Source: Telopea speciosissima (taxonomy: Eukaryota; Streptophyta; Magnoliopsida; Proteales; Proteaceae). From it: DNA of 64,000 bases. The position numbers were made by a program, and so were the translations under genes. Positions 33,175 to 45,000 of the stretch are shown piece after piece. The stretch lies in assembly GCF_018873765.1 (NCBI RefSeq), contig NC_057925.1, positions 61,082,970 through 61,146,969 on the forward strand, in the 5' to 3' direction. Under the pieces are notes generated by a model that saw only the letters and a program-made list of their open reading frames with translations, did not search any database and was not told the DNA's origin. The stretch's first letter is position 1. Every line of letters starts with the position of its first letter.

Positions 33175-36100
33175 ATGATGTTCAGAGTAGAACACTTTCT
33201 TGCTTCCTCTGCTGGACTGGTCTCAATACCTCCAATGACTCGATGGAAACCCCTTGGGAGCAGTGGCTCTTCCTTCTCGTCAATTGTTGCTCAATCATCT
33301 TCAACATCGTCAAAAGCCGCTACGGTAACTCTATTTTCTACGTGGATTTATTTCAATGAATATGAAAAACTGGCGTGAATTAGATAGCAGTAGTTCGTTC
33401 GTGTTGTTGATTTCTTTCTTAGAGATTCTTTTTAGTGGGTTTGTGCAGATAGGGTTGCGTGGTTATATTATTCTGTTTTCGTTTCCTTCCTTTTTATGTC
33501 TATCTTTTCTAATCCTTTAATATTGCATCCTCGTTGGTGATTTTATATGAATTTGATAAAATGGGGTTAGGAGTTGAATTTGATTGGCATTCCTGTTTAG
33601 AAGAACACAGTCTCCCTCTCATAACTTGTAGTTGTGATAGATACATTACTTATGAGTTCTTAAAGCTATCAGATATAAGTATTTGTAATGGAGGTGGTTT
33701 TTTTGGTCAGCAACTAATGAGCATAATCGGTGAATGGCCAATCTAGTTCTGTCTTATGGCATTTCAATGGGACTGAAATTTTGTGGACATGTAAACCCCA
33801 AGGTCCCCTGATCACATGTCAAGTTTCTGCCTAATTGAAGTTGGTCATGTTGCAAACAATGCATTGGAAAATCTGGGACTACCAAGAGGGTGTTCGGGCT
33901 ACTGAAGGAAAGCATAGATATACATCAGAGGCTATGCACCTGCAGTATCATTCAAAATTCAAGGTGGGGGGGGGGGGGGGGGGGAGCAGGGACATAGATA
34001 AAAATCATAAAAAACCTTACCTTACTTATGGGTCCTTTCAAGGACAAGTTTGTTGGCCTTCTACTTGAGATTGGTTGATCAACCTAGGACATTGAGAAGA
34101 TAAAAATTGAAGTGTAAACGTAAATGGGCTGGGCCCAATTTGTGTGTCCACAAGGGGCTGGCCGCACGAGACCCAAGCTCTGGAGGGTTCGGTCACTCCC
34201 CTTTTCTATTCGGTCTAGACTTCTAGTGGAAGTCGACCAAGTGAGAGGGTCGCCCAGGGTTTTATCTATAAATAAGTATTAGGCTTAAACCCTAACACAA
34301 GGAATTTCATATCTTTCGAGAAGCCGTCTCTCTCCCTCTCTTTTAAGTTCTATGTTATCCTAGGGTTTCCATCGTTGCCTAGGGTTTTGTGGTGTGGAGT
34401 TCTTCTTCGTGAAGGAACCTTTCGAGATTATTCGTGATCGTGATCTGCTCGTAACCGCAAGCCGCATTCGATCATCCCTTCCGCTGCGATTCCATTCGGT
34501 TCAGGTAATCCCTAAACTTCTGTGGTTAATGGAATGCTAATATGCTAACATGAAGCAAAAGAAAAAAGACGGGAAGAAGAGGATTTCTCATCAAAACAGA
34601 AGAAATAAAGGGAAAACCGGAAGTGACAGTTTTAAATTTTGTTTTCTTGGTTATTTACAATGGCAATAAATACTATACCATTTGTATCAGTACAGAAAAG
34701 AAGCAATTAGTTTTCTACATGAACATTAGATGTTTTTCTTTTTCTTTTTGGGGTGAATAGACATAAGATATTAATGTAATTCACTTCAGCTTTTGCTAAT
34801 GTTTGGGCTTCTCATGGCTGTGAACCCCATGTCATTATAGCTAATGGCCCCTGTAGAGCCATCCACGCATTCAATTTGATAGCTGTTGAAGTGGGACTTC
34901 TCATTCTTAATAATTTATTTGTTTGGTGAAGTCCTTTCTTTTCTTCTCTCTCTCTCTCAATTTCCAATTTAATTAGAGTGATATTTGGATAAAGTTGATA
35001 ATATATTTATTCAGAACAATGAGACTATATTTCCTTTCAATAAGGACCCTAACTAATAAATGTGTTAGATCTGTTGAATCTATTCTTGAGGGGATAGATT
35101 AAGGCAGATCTAATTTTATGTAGGATTTTTCAAAGATATTATTTCTAGTTCTGGTGACCATTGCTGTATTTTATACAATGAAATGGCCTATTTATATTTT
35201 AGAATTCACTAGAATATGCAGATTACTTGAACCTCATTTTACCTTTTAATATTGTAGATCTTCATGTTTTGGTATATAAGGACATTGATACTTAGGAGGG
35301 TTGCGATTTACTAGTTTAGGCCATTTCTACGACTCCTTAAACGCTGAGTTATGACAATTATTTTGACAAATATATAACAGGACTTTTCTGTATTAAATGT
35401 AGATTGTAATCATTTTATTGTATATGCAGCCCCAGATGGGTAACAATAAATTCTGCCAGTGGTGTGGTGGCCCTATGAAGCATGCTGTTCCTGATGGAGA
35501 TGAAAGAATGAGAGCTATTTGCACGATTTGCGGCAAAATTGCCTATCAGAATCCAAAAATGGTATAGAATTGTTTTGAGTATTTCTGCATTTTGCATATT
35601 CGATTCTTACTGTTGATCTCAATGATCTTATTTGGGGCAAGAATTGTTATGCACTAATGTTATAAGGGAGTTATTGCTGGAAAAGGAGTTATTAAGGAGT
35701 TATTTCCTTTTATTTTTCATTTTGGGTTTAAATAGACTGTATTTGGGAAGGAAGGAAGCAAGGAAGGAATGGAAGCATGAGTCCTATGCAATTCTTGGAG
35801 TGAATCCAAGATGGTGTGAAGCCAAGACGATCTTCTTTTTCTATCCACTCCTACTCTCTTTCAAACTCTATATCTACAGCAAATCATCCATATTTAAACA
35901 ACTTTATTTGGTTTGTTGAGTTAATAAAATTGAGTTTAGGGCTTTAGGGTGTTGGTATTGGTATGGAGTAAGAATTATGGGCGATTTCTTCTTATTGCTG
36001 TATTTCCATGGTAGCAGCCTGGTTGATGTGGTGTTCTTATTGCTGGTTTGGAATTTGGATTTCCAGATTTCTCTTTTGTTTTCCTAATATTTCATCGTCA

Positions 36101-37724
36101 TTATTACTTCGCTTTCACTTCTTTTCTCCAACAACTACATCTTGTCTAGATCTGTTTTGGGGTTTTCTTCTTCAATTTCCCCCTTGGGCCCATTATCTGG
36201 GGGAATTATAGCGGTTTTTGCTCCCTTTCCTTCAGCATGAATGCTTACTAAGTTACTATTACAGATTGGGTTTTACTTAGTTTCCAGGATGTGTTATGCC
36301 ACCCTTCCTTATTGTGCTTTAATACATCTCATTTATACTATATTTGCAATATGTTGTTGAATCTACCTTCAAAAGCATGAAAACATTGTTTTCTCTCTTT
36401 CTTTTTCTTATGATCTTTCTTCTTTAATTTGTTGGTCTAGGTTGTTGGTTGCCTAGTTGAACATGACAACAAGGTTCTACTTTGCAAGCGTAACATTCCA
36501 CCAAGTCATGGCCGTTGGTATTTTTTATATGAGAAGAAATTATGAACTACTTTTTTTCTTTTTGGCTTTTATCTTCTTCTTTCTATTCCCCCCTCTCCAT
36601 TTCTTTACATTAGATATACTTATTGTAGCTAATTCTATTTGTTTCTATGCAAACTTGGCTTATGAAGCATGTGACATATTCTCCGTTCTTAATTTAGAAG
36701 ACTGGATGCTATCACAGGACGCTTCCTGCTGGCTTCATGGAAATGGGGGAGTCTGCTGCAGAAGGGGCAATGAGGGAAACTTGGGAAGAAGCAGGTGCAA
36801 AGGTGGAAATAATCTCACATTTCGCTCATCTCGATATTCCTCGTATTGGCCAAGTGAGTGAAAAATGTCTCACTATTTATGTTAATTTTGACTTTATATG
36901 GACATGCTACGATGTTGATGTATTTCTTGATGGTATATGTGGAACAGAGTTATATAATTTTTAGGGCAAGGTTGAAGAAGCCTGAGTTTTCACCTGGTGC
37001 TGAGTCAATGGAGTGCCAGCTTTTTAAACTGGAAGATATACCATTTGATTCTCTGGCTTTTTCATCAATGCTGGTTACATTGAACTTGGTATGTGGTGGC
37101 TCAGATGATATTCCTTTATTATCTCTCTCTCTCTCTCTTAATTAATGCACCTAAACATAGATAACAGTATTTATCATGTGTTAGAATGGAATTATTATCA
37201 TGAAAGTCAGTCTAGTCTAATAAATGCATCCTATTTTCTGTGGCTACAGTATGTTCAAGATGTCAAGTCTGGAAACCCCAAGTTTCACTTTGGTATCATA
37301 AACAAGAGGTATTTTGTTGTACTTCTGCACGCCCCCAACACAGACACACAACACAAAACAAACCCCTCCCCCCCCCCCCCCCCCCCAAAAAAAAAAAAAA
37401 TGTAGGATGAATTGTGTTTCTCCTGGGTCAGGAGCAAATAAATTCATTGATACTGTGGAAATTGTATCTATGACCATTATCCTGTCGTAAGCATTTATTT
37501 CCCCTCTTCTGGCTGGACTAGCAGGATTTCTCTCGCCATTTCCATTTAAAGAAAATGAGTAGATTTTTTTTTGGTTCAATGAGTTTATGAGACTTTCTTT
37601 TCGTTTGATGTTGGCTTGCAGAGAAGGCACTGGTCCCTTGGATATTCACGCCTACACTCTTGATTCCCATTTGACGTCTGATGATTCCCTTTGCCATTCT
37701 TTCTTTGTTAAACATGAAACATAG
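33175..37724 (+). CDS. NUDX23: Nudix hydrolase, NUDX23 type (FAD/ADP-ribose pyrophosphatase, plastid)
   Basis: Seven coding exons: 33175-33324, 35430-35561, 36441-36517, 36718-36853, 36948-37088, 37250-37308 and 37622-37724, encoding 265 residues; all junctions are GT-AG and in frame. Residues 1-50 (exon 1) are Ser-rich with few acids, like a plastid transit peptide. Residues 58-94 hold a zinc ribbon (CQWC at 59-62, CTIC at 81-84) ending AYQNPKM. The Nudix box G-x5-E-x7-REUxEExGU is complete at 125-147 (GFMEMGE, then [10 protein letters not shown]). The C-terminal half ([26 protein letters not shown]) is typical of plant NUDX23, known to cleave FAD to FMN and AMP and to take part in flavin homeostasis. 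The first of two adjacent ATGs (33175, 33178) is given. Exon 2 has its own ATG at 35436, which allows a form without transit peptide. Intron 1 is 2.1 kb and holds a promoter-like segment. Confidence 0.9.
33776..33870. repeat. Dispersed repeat, copy 2, in NUDX intron 1
   Basis: Partner of 1195-1288, in the same orientation and about 70% alike by eye. A run of 19 G follows at 33966-33984. Confidence 0.5.
34113..34504 (+). promoter_or_regulatory. Promoter-like segment with possible non-coding alternative first exon in NUDX intron 1
   Basis: A TATA box (TATAAATA, 34267-34274) in TTTTATCTATAAATAAG is followed by CTAACAC, CT-rich leader-like DNA (TCTCTCTCCCTCTC) and AGGGTTT words. It ends at a good donor, TTCAG|GTAATC (34504/34505). 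Upstream lies a palindromic TGGGCTGGGCCCAA, close to the GGCCCA motif of TCP-bound plant promoters. Splicing from 34504 to 35430 would put the ATG at 35436 first, apart from a three-codon upstream ORF at about 34351. The same sequence could be a solo LTR: its TATA-leader layout fits, but I found no matching target duplication. Confidence 0.4.
37368..37400. repeat. C19-A14 homopolymer junction in NUDX intron 6
   Basis: Nineteen C followed directly by fourteen A, 60 bp after the exon 6 donor. One of about eleven long C/G runs in this window. Confidence 0.9.
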
Positions 37725-38380
37725 GGAGGCGAGTTGCAGATACAGTATCTTTGTCAGCATTGGAGTTCTTTTTCGTACTTCTGTGGAAAAGAAAGGGAAC
37801 TGATGGCACTACACAGTTGATGAACAAGATCAACAAATAATGAGAATATCAGGATAGGGCCATAGGTAGGTGTTTGTAAGGGTGGTATGATGATTTCCCT
37901 GTTGATTACAGATAAATTTGTTACTGTTAGTCAATTACTTTGTATATTGTACTGCTCATTTTATGAATGAACGAAGAGAAAAAAATTGCACTTTTCATTT
38001 TCTGCGTCTATTGTCTGTGTGGGAGATTAAGTTTGTGGTTAGTGTGATGATAATCATGTGAAAATGTTCTTTTCTGCAATGAATCTAGAACCCTTTTGTA
38101 TGAAATTTTCACTATTGATGAAGTAATCTCTGTGAAAAGGTAAAGTTTAGTAAATATTCTGTGGGGGCTCTTCATAGGTGGCAAGGAAGATTAATCTCCA
38201 CTCTTCTAGGGTACAGACCAATGTGGGGAATATGTGAGTATATTTGCACTCATATTCTTACCGAGGAGTCTAAAAGCAATACTAGAAATAACCATTGGCA
38301 ATCCTTTACCCTTTTCCAGATAATTTAACTGTCTTATTAAAGATGTTCCGATTTATGTCATGTGCTCCTTTGTTATACCT

Positions 38381-38540
38381 TTCCCATCTTTCATTTCTCA
38401 TCTCTTCCCCCATCCCTCTTTTCCCATCTTTTCCTTCCCTTTTTTTGGTTAGAACTCTGTTTTTCCTACTTTGTTTTGTTTGGATCCATGTAGCCGACCC
38501 CATTAAATTGGGATAAGGCTGAGTTTGTTGTTGTTGTTGT
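38381..38540 (+). mobile_element. SINE-like retroposon, 160 bp, with 18-bp target duplication
   Basis: The flanks TGCTCCTTTGTTATACCT (38363-38380) and TGCTCCTTTGTGATACCT (38541-38558) are a target duplication with one mismatch. The 3' half is the same module as at 13156 (GTTTGGATCCATGTAGCC, ATTGGGATAAGGCTGAG, (TTG)6). The 5' half is pyrimidine-rich (TTCCCATC, CCTTCCC) with no clear tRNA boxes, so the copy is either 5'-truncated or belongs to a non-tRNA-type family. Confidence 0.85.
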
Positions 38541-39138
38541 TGCTCCTTTGTGATACCTAAACAGCTACTAAGAGAAACTGAGAAGAAGCCTGTAATTTCC
38601 AGTGGGACATGCTTCCTCAAACAACACGTCTCATAAAAATTATGGCTAGTTGGTCTCAAGTCTTTACGTAATTTCAGTTTTGATTTCATTCCAAATTCGG
38701 TTGGATTACTAGATCCTAGACTGTTTGTGCCTGAGTTTTGAAAATAAAATATCATCCACATTGTTCCTTTGTGGAGATTGGAGCTATTTCCTCCTCCTCT
38801 TGGGTGTCGAAGGGTTTTCTTCAGGGTGAATATGTTTTTTGCTAGTGTTTGAGATTGGTATCTGGAAATAACTCTTAATATATGATCTAATTAGAAAACT
38901 GGATACCAATTAACATTCTCACTGTAGCTAGGACCTATAATACTACACCTTCTAATGACAATGTTAGGACCTTGATAGATCTAGAGACCAATCAACAGAA
39001 TGATGCTCACTCTTCATTGAAAAGGTGGTTCATGCCATCCAGCTTCTTCATCTGCAGGCCTGATCAGGTTCACACTCTTTCCTCTGATTATTCTTTGATG
39101 TCAAGGCATATTAACAGCATTTTGAACCAAAACACTCT

Positions 39139-39375
39139 TGGCTTGATGATCTGTTCAATTTATTTTCCATGTGTTCAAATGTAATGCAATCTTTTGAACA
39201 CGTGGAAAGTAAATTGAACAGATCATCAAGCCAGTGATTGATCACCTTGGATGGGAATTAGAACAAATGGGCTCAATTTGTTCCAATTCCCATCCAGTAC
39301 CCATGCAGTTTGGTTTGCATATCAACAGTCCCTCAGTGGCTGATCACTTTGGATGGGAATTGGAACAAATGAGCT
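39139..39375. repeat. Two adjacent palindromes and a direct repeat
   Basis: 39139-39233 is a 95-bp hairpin whose arms TTGGCTTGATGATCTGTTCA and TGAACAGATCATCAAGCCAG pair nearly perfectly. Next to it, 39247-39298 is a second hairpin (TTGGATGGGAATTAGAACAA with TTGTTCCAATTCCCATCCA). A third copy of the TGATCACnTTGGATGGGAAT phrase follows directly at about 39341. Probably nested miniature elements. Confidence 0.7.
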
Positions 39376-41950
39376 CTCAATTTTATCTTTTGACTCCACG
39401 CCCATATAATTTCTATGAACTTACAACCAGATCTGCTTCAGTACTTTTATGAAATATGGTTTGCAATAATGACTCAAATTTCAATGAGTGTTTTGTCAGC
39501 CGATGTAAATTGTAGGGAGTTTGGAATTTGGCCTGGATTCGTCCCTGTGTCATCTCAAGAACTGACATATTGCAGTACAAGTCAAATTGCAGCCGCCTCC
39601 TTCCTCAACCACTTAAATTGACTTGGTACAGTATTTTCTGCTCCAGTTGATTTCTCCACAGCAGGTTGTCATTTGGGATTTTGGTGGCTGGGGTGTTGCA
39701 GCAGGAGGATTCTGATTCATTTGCCTCATCTCTCACATGAGGCTGAAGCTAGAGGGTGGCTCCAGGAGTCAGAGCCACGAGGGAGCTGCCAGCTCCAATG
39801 GGCATTTGAAGGTGTGATGCAAATGCATGGTGGATGACCTGGATGGAGTACATGGAGTATCACAGGGGAAGCTATCTGCTACCCAGTTCGACTCAAAAGG
39901 GTATTTAACCTATGCGTTTCTTTTTGAGGTTGGAAATCATTTAACTCTTTTAGGCTTTGTAGGCTATAACTCCCTTGGATTGCAAAGTTTTGTTAGCTCC
40001 TTTTTGGTTTGTTAGACTATGACCTAAGGGAGGAAACAAAGCCCATGCAATTCTCTTCTGAAAATGTCATGTACACTGCAGAGTCTACTGGAATGACATG
40101 ATGTAGCAAAAATTAAACGATGAAAAGACATTATAAAAGTGCACTGGAGTGTGGAAGTGAAGCCTTAATTTACATTTTCTTCAGTACTTCTGAACTTAAA
40201 CTTTTCAATAGTCCTGGGGGAACTTGGGTTTGGAGCTACCTTGATTTAAGTTCTTGACATTGGGTTGGTTCACAGATGATCAGGGTTTCAACAATCGGGA
40301 TTGGATCTCTGGATCAGCCGATTATTTTCCAAGAACTAGGTTAGGGCATATTCTTACCAATTTCTCACCGATCTGAATCCTGATTCCAGGTATTTAACAC
40401 TGTTGGTGATGAGATTTTCAAGTTGAAGTATGATCAATCTTTAGATAGGGTGTCCAGTTGAAGCATACATTAAATTAAATGAGGCTGAGCTACTACTCAT
40501 AGTGGGCTTAGTGTATTGGCACTAGCAAATCCCAGTATCCTACCCCTGGGAAGGTGGAAATTTTATTTTATTTATCAATGCTGCATATTGGTTGCCACCT
40601 AGATTTCATTTCACTATAATTGATATCCCATTAGCATCTCAGTGGATAAGTTATTGAAGATATTTATTCATATAAACCACTTTCCAGCTTTTCATGTTCT
40701 TTTGATGGGAAATCAGCCAAATCCAACTTTTACCTATAGGAGTTTAGCTAAATGCGCCCAGATGCCTATCCTTATGTTCACAGCCTTCTTGAGTATCAAC
40801 CACCTTCAAGGATCCTTTGCAATTGTCATCTTGTGTTGCTATTTGTGAAAACTGGAGAAAAGCCATCTTTGGCCCATTCTGACTAATTCCTGGCCAGTCG
40901 AAATATTTTGATCCAATCTAGATCGGAATAGGCTGGGACTGTTTCGGATCCCCCAATTTTATTAATTATTTTTGATAAGAAATTTTATTTTTTCAAACCT
41001 TGTGATGAACTGTTAGTGATTTGATCTTGTGATTGGACTTTGTGATAGGTAAATATCATCATTAACTCTCACCTCTTTTGTACGAGGTTGGAACTTGAAA
41101 GTACCCTCTCACAGACCCCGATTCAATCAAAGCATGGTTACGAAAAACAGAGGATCGGCCTAATAATCAGCCAAGGTCGATCCTGATCCATTACATCCTG
41201 AAACGACAGATTTTCTAAGGCTAGACGGAGTCCGATTGATTCCCAACATTTGAAACAGAATCGGATTCAGATTTTATAAGAATTGACTTGAGATTTCACG
41301 TGCGTATCAGCCAGAATCACATTAGAATAGTATGAACTAGATCATGATCCCGATTCCGAGCTCCGACGGTTGAAGAGGGAGAAACTGGGTCTGGTTGACG
41401 GGTCGTATTGGACTTGAATCCAAGCGGAGCGGGTTATCCATGTAATCAAACCTCCTTTCGTCCTAGTGTCCTGATGGGCCCACACCTTCTTGACCTATGA
41501 CGAATGGCGAGGGGAGTCGTGACGCTTGCGTGTCCTTTCGTTTACTTGGCTTGGGCGAGTGGCTACTTCTTCTTATAGGAGTTGTTCAGTTTAACGAACC
41601 AGAGACAGGGTCAAGTCTTCTGTTATTCATATCGGAAGCGTGGTTGTGGCGTATCGACGAGGGCGGAAAAACAACTGAAACTACGGTTTTGGAGGGAAAA
41701 TATCCATGCAGATTTTGCTTATCTTCTCGTCGGAGAAACGGAGTTCGACTAGGGAAGCTTGTACCACGCCCCTGAATTTAGGAGAGTCTATATGGCAGCA
41801 TTGAGCCCGGAATCTTTTTAGATTTTTGGGTCTCAATTTGTTCCATTTGTTTCGTTAAGATCTCAGTTCAATGTGGCTTGGGGTAGAACTGGATCAAGCT
41901 TCTTCTCCTCAATTATTTGGTGTTAAATCATCATAAGAATTGAGGTTTCT
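39376..41950. other. Intergenic, with ATCGG-type repeat pieces; 5' flank of the MTP gene
   Basis: No gene is recognised. Around 40265-40400 and 41095-41345 the words GGATCGG, CCGATTC and GAATCGGATTCAG recur, matching similar pieces elsewhere in the window. 41400-41950 is GC-richer and probably holds the MTP promoter and leader. Confidence 0.45.
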
Positions 41951-42025
41951 ATGGTGGAGTCGTCGACGAATTTCAGGAATGGAGAACTCAAGGGTTCCAA
42001 AAGAGTCTTTTGTTGTAGATGGTGA
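41951..42025 (+). promoter_or_regulatory. Upstream ORF overlapping the MTP start codon
   Basis: An ATG 28 bases before the chosen start opens a 24-residue frame (MVESSTNFRNG onwards) that ends with TGA at 42023-42025, past the main ATG and in a different register. If the transcript begins upstream of 41951, ribosomes that start here cannot reach the main ATG by simple reinitiation, so it could dampen translation. Functional use is inference. Confidence 0.4.
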
Positions 42026-45000
42026 TTCTAGATTCCCTTCCTTTAAAAGCATGTCTTTTGGCTACAGAGCTTCCGAAAACGAGTCTCTGCCGTCGTGGAA
42101 TGGGGAGCTTGGATTTGGTGGGAACGACCGAAGATTCACCTTTGCTCGCCAATCGTCATTCCATCAATCTGCTGAACTTCACACTCCGATTTCCATAATT
42201 TCAAATGGTTCCTTTCAGCCTCTGCTTTCCCCTAGTGTTTCCAGCATCAAGATCCCGCCGACCGTTTACCCGCAACTTGAGAATGACAATAACTGGAAAG
42301 GATACCAAAAGGCATCTGATGGAGAGGGAAATTTTTCGTCCGAGAAATTTTCTTTCCTTTTATTTGTGCTTTCTGCGATTAGGATTATAAGATATGGTAA
42401 CCGGCCTATGAAGAGACTGTTTATGATGATCTCTCTCAACGTGGCATATTCTACTGCTGAATTATTTATAGGCCTTTTCTCTGGACGTGTAGGTAAGAAG
42501 ATCGATCTCCCTTTGCTTATGATGTCTATTTTTATTTTGGATTTTAGAAGTCAATCCAAATGATGTAGTTCCTATTGAAAAAGATATTCTACATTTCTAC
42601 CATCACTGGTTGGGGTGATAGTAGAGTATGTGATTATATATTTGCCAATTGTCTCGAATGTTCACTTTTGGTTACCCTTTGAAAGCCTAGCAACTTCCTG
42701 TCAATAAATTCTTATCAATCAATCTGAAATTATAGCACTAAATAGGACTTGTCGGACATGAGAGCATTTATTTTTTCTTTCAAAGGAAGCCTGTGCATTT
42801 GTTATTTACGGAAGGAGGATGTATTCTGTGCAATGTTGCTGATTCTCCATGTTTGCTAATTCATAATTCTGTGCTAATTTCTTTCTATTTGCATAATGTT
42901 TTTTTTTCCAGGTTTGGTTTCTGATGCATTTCATTTGACGTTTGGTTGTGGCCTCTTAACATTTTCATTGTTTGCAATGGCCGCCTCCCTGAAGAAGCCT
43001 GATGGTGTCTACACCTATGGGTAAGATTTGCACCTTATACCTTATTTACATGTTTCTGTTGCTTTACTTGCTTTCACCTTATACCTTATTTTCATGTTTC
43101 TGTTGCTTTACCTTCTTTTGAATTGTTGCATAAATCACATAAAAACTCTTTTGGGAATGGTTACAGTCAAAAGTCCCTGTGGCGGTATTGGTTAGTTCCA
43201 CTTCTACCTAGATGTTTATTTTGCGTCAGAATATTTCCACTGGAATACCCATTCAGAGAAACTTATTAGAAATTTATTTAGCGAACCCTGGCTGTGTGGG
43301 CTACAAAATAATTTTTGGATATTGGAGATTAAATTTAATTTAAATTTGTTTCTCACTTTAAGGGATCTCTCAGATAGTTGACAAAATTGACATCTCCCAG
43401 ATAGTAGAGACCACCTCACCATGAAAAAAATGGATCTATGAAATTTTAGCTTCAATCACGGTTCAAAGGATTTTAGATTGGTCAGATCATCTAACCTCGA
43501 TCAGTATCTGAAGCAGTCAACCTGATCTATTATATACAGTGGAGTGGCCAATGCATTGTGTAGTTTGATCCAAAACAATCAGGATCAACATTTCCCAGGA
43601 CATTCTGATCAATGATACAAATCCTCAAGTCCTTGGGTACTATGAGAGAATTACGAGGAACTAAGGTTATATTTGTTATAGCTAATGAGCATTGATTAAG
43701 AAGCTTTGGTGCGCTGCAGCTTTCATACATGAGAAGGGGTACTTGTAAGAGGATCTACATGGTATATCAGGACATTAATGAGTTATAAATATGAATTGTC
43801 TGTTGCAAGAAAACCATGGGTAATAAATTTTTATATGAGATTATGTTCACTTTTGTTCTTTTAAGGTTAGTATAGTGTAAGAAGTATGTATCTATGCAGA
43901 GTCTACTACACTATTTTCTGAAGTCTTCTGTCATTATTCATTCTTCCCATTTTCCTTTCTTTTATTTCAGGTACAAAAGGCTAGAAGTTTTGTCTGCTTT
44001 TACCAATGCTGTAAGTAATTAATGTTCCAATCCTGTGACATTTCTTTTTATTTACTTAGTTAAAAAAACTAAGAATCTGTTGTTATTATTACTTTTTTGA
44101 CGAATGAAGTTTCATTTTTCACTTTTGTGATACTCGATCTGTTGAATAAATGGATACAAATATAATGCCCGAGGGAAGTTTGATGTACTGTTGTGCATAT
44201 TGAACCATGCAACCATATCAAATCACATAAGAGGAGAATTTATGGCAGAGGTTCTCTGAATGTCTCAGTTATTCCCCTCCCTACCCTTCCTTTCAAGGTT
44301 AAGTACTGGATACTAGGTTGTTGAAGGTTTTGCTTTATTCTGTAATAATGTGAATGGTTGTAGACTGATGGGGAAAAGGATAGACAAACATATTTTATCC
44401 TTAGGGTCTTGTCTGCATTTGTTTAATGAAACACTTGTTTTTTTTTTTTTGGGGGGGCGGGGGGAAGAATCTGATACTACACTTGACAGTTGATACTGAA
44501 GGTGGGAAAACTTATCTACTTGAACTAGACATGTTGGTTCTTAAATTAGTGGAGATCTAATAAACGTTAAGTGATGAGTTGTATCCGTTTTTGTTTGTTT
44601 GGTTACTCCTTGTCTTTCAAAGTATTTTCTTTTATAATTAGGCTTACTGTTATTTACACTCATAAATGAAATCCTTATAATTACACCAATATTTTCATTG
44701 AAACCATCTGTTCAATATCGTATTATGAAGAAGTAATTATGTAGTTTACAATGCTACTCCTGATGACCTATCTTGGGAAAAAAACATCTGGGTTACTGCG
44801 ACAGTCACCTGGTTCAATATTTCCCAGGCATCTAGGTGGCCTATTAATTAGCCCTGGGATCACCAATCCAAGGTGATCTCTGAGGTGCCTAGTCAACCAC
44901 AATAATGTATTATGGCATTGCTAATTCTTAGACACATCATCACTGACTGGCCTTGAACACAATTGAAAGTTGCAAGGTAGAAGCTAGCATGAATGTATGA

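Noticed and set aside
41497-41775. 92-residue frame upstream of the MTP gene
   Set aside because: It starts close to the MTP gene, shows no family resemblance and is better explained as chance in GC-richer promoter or leader DNA.
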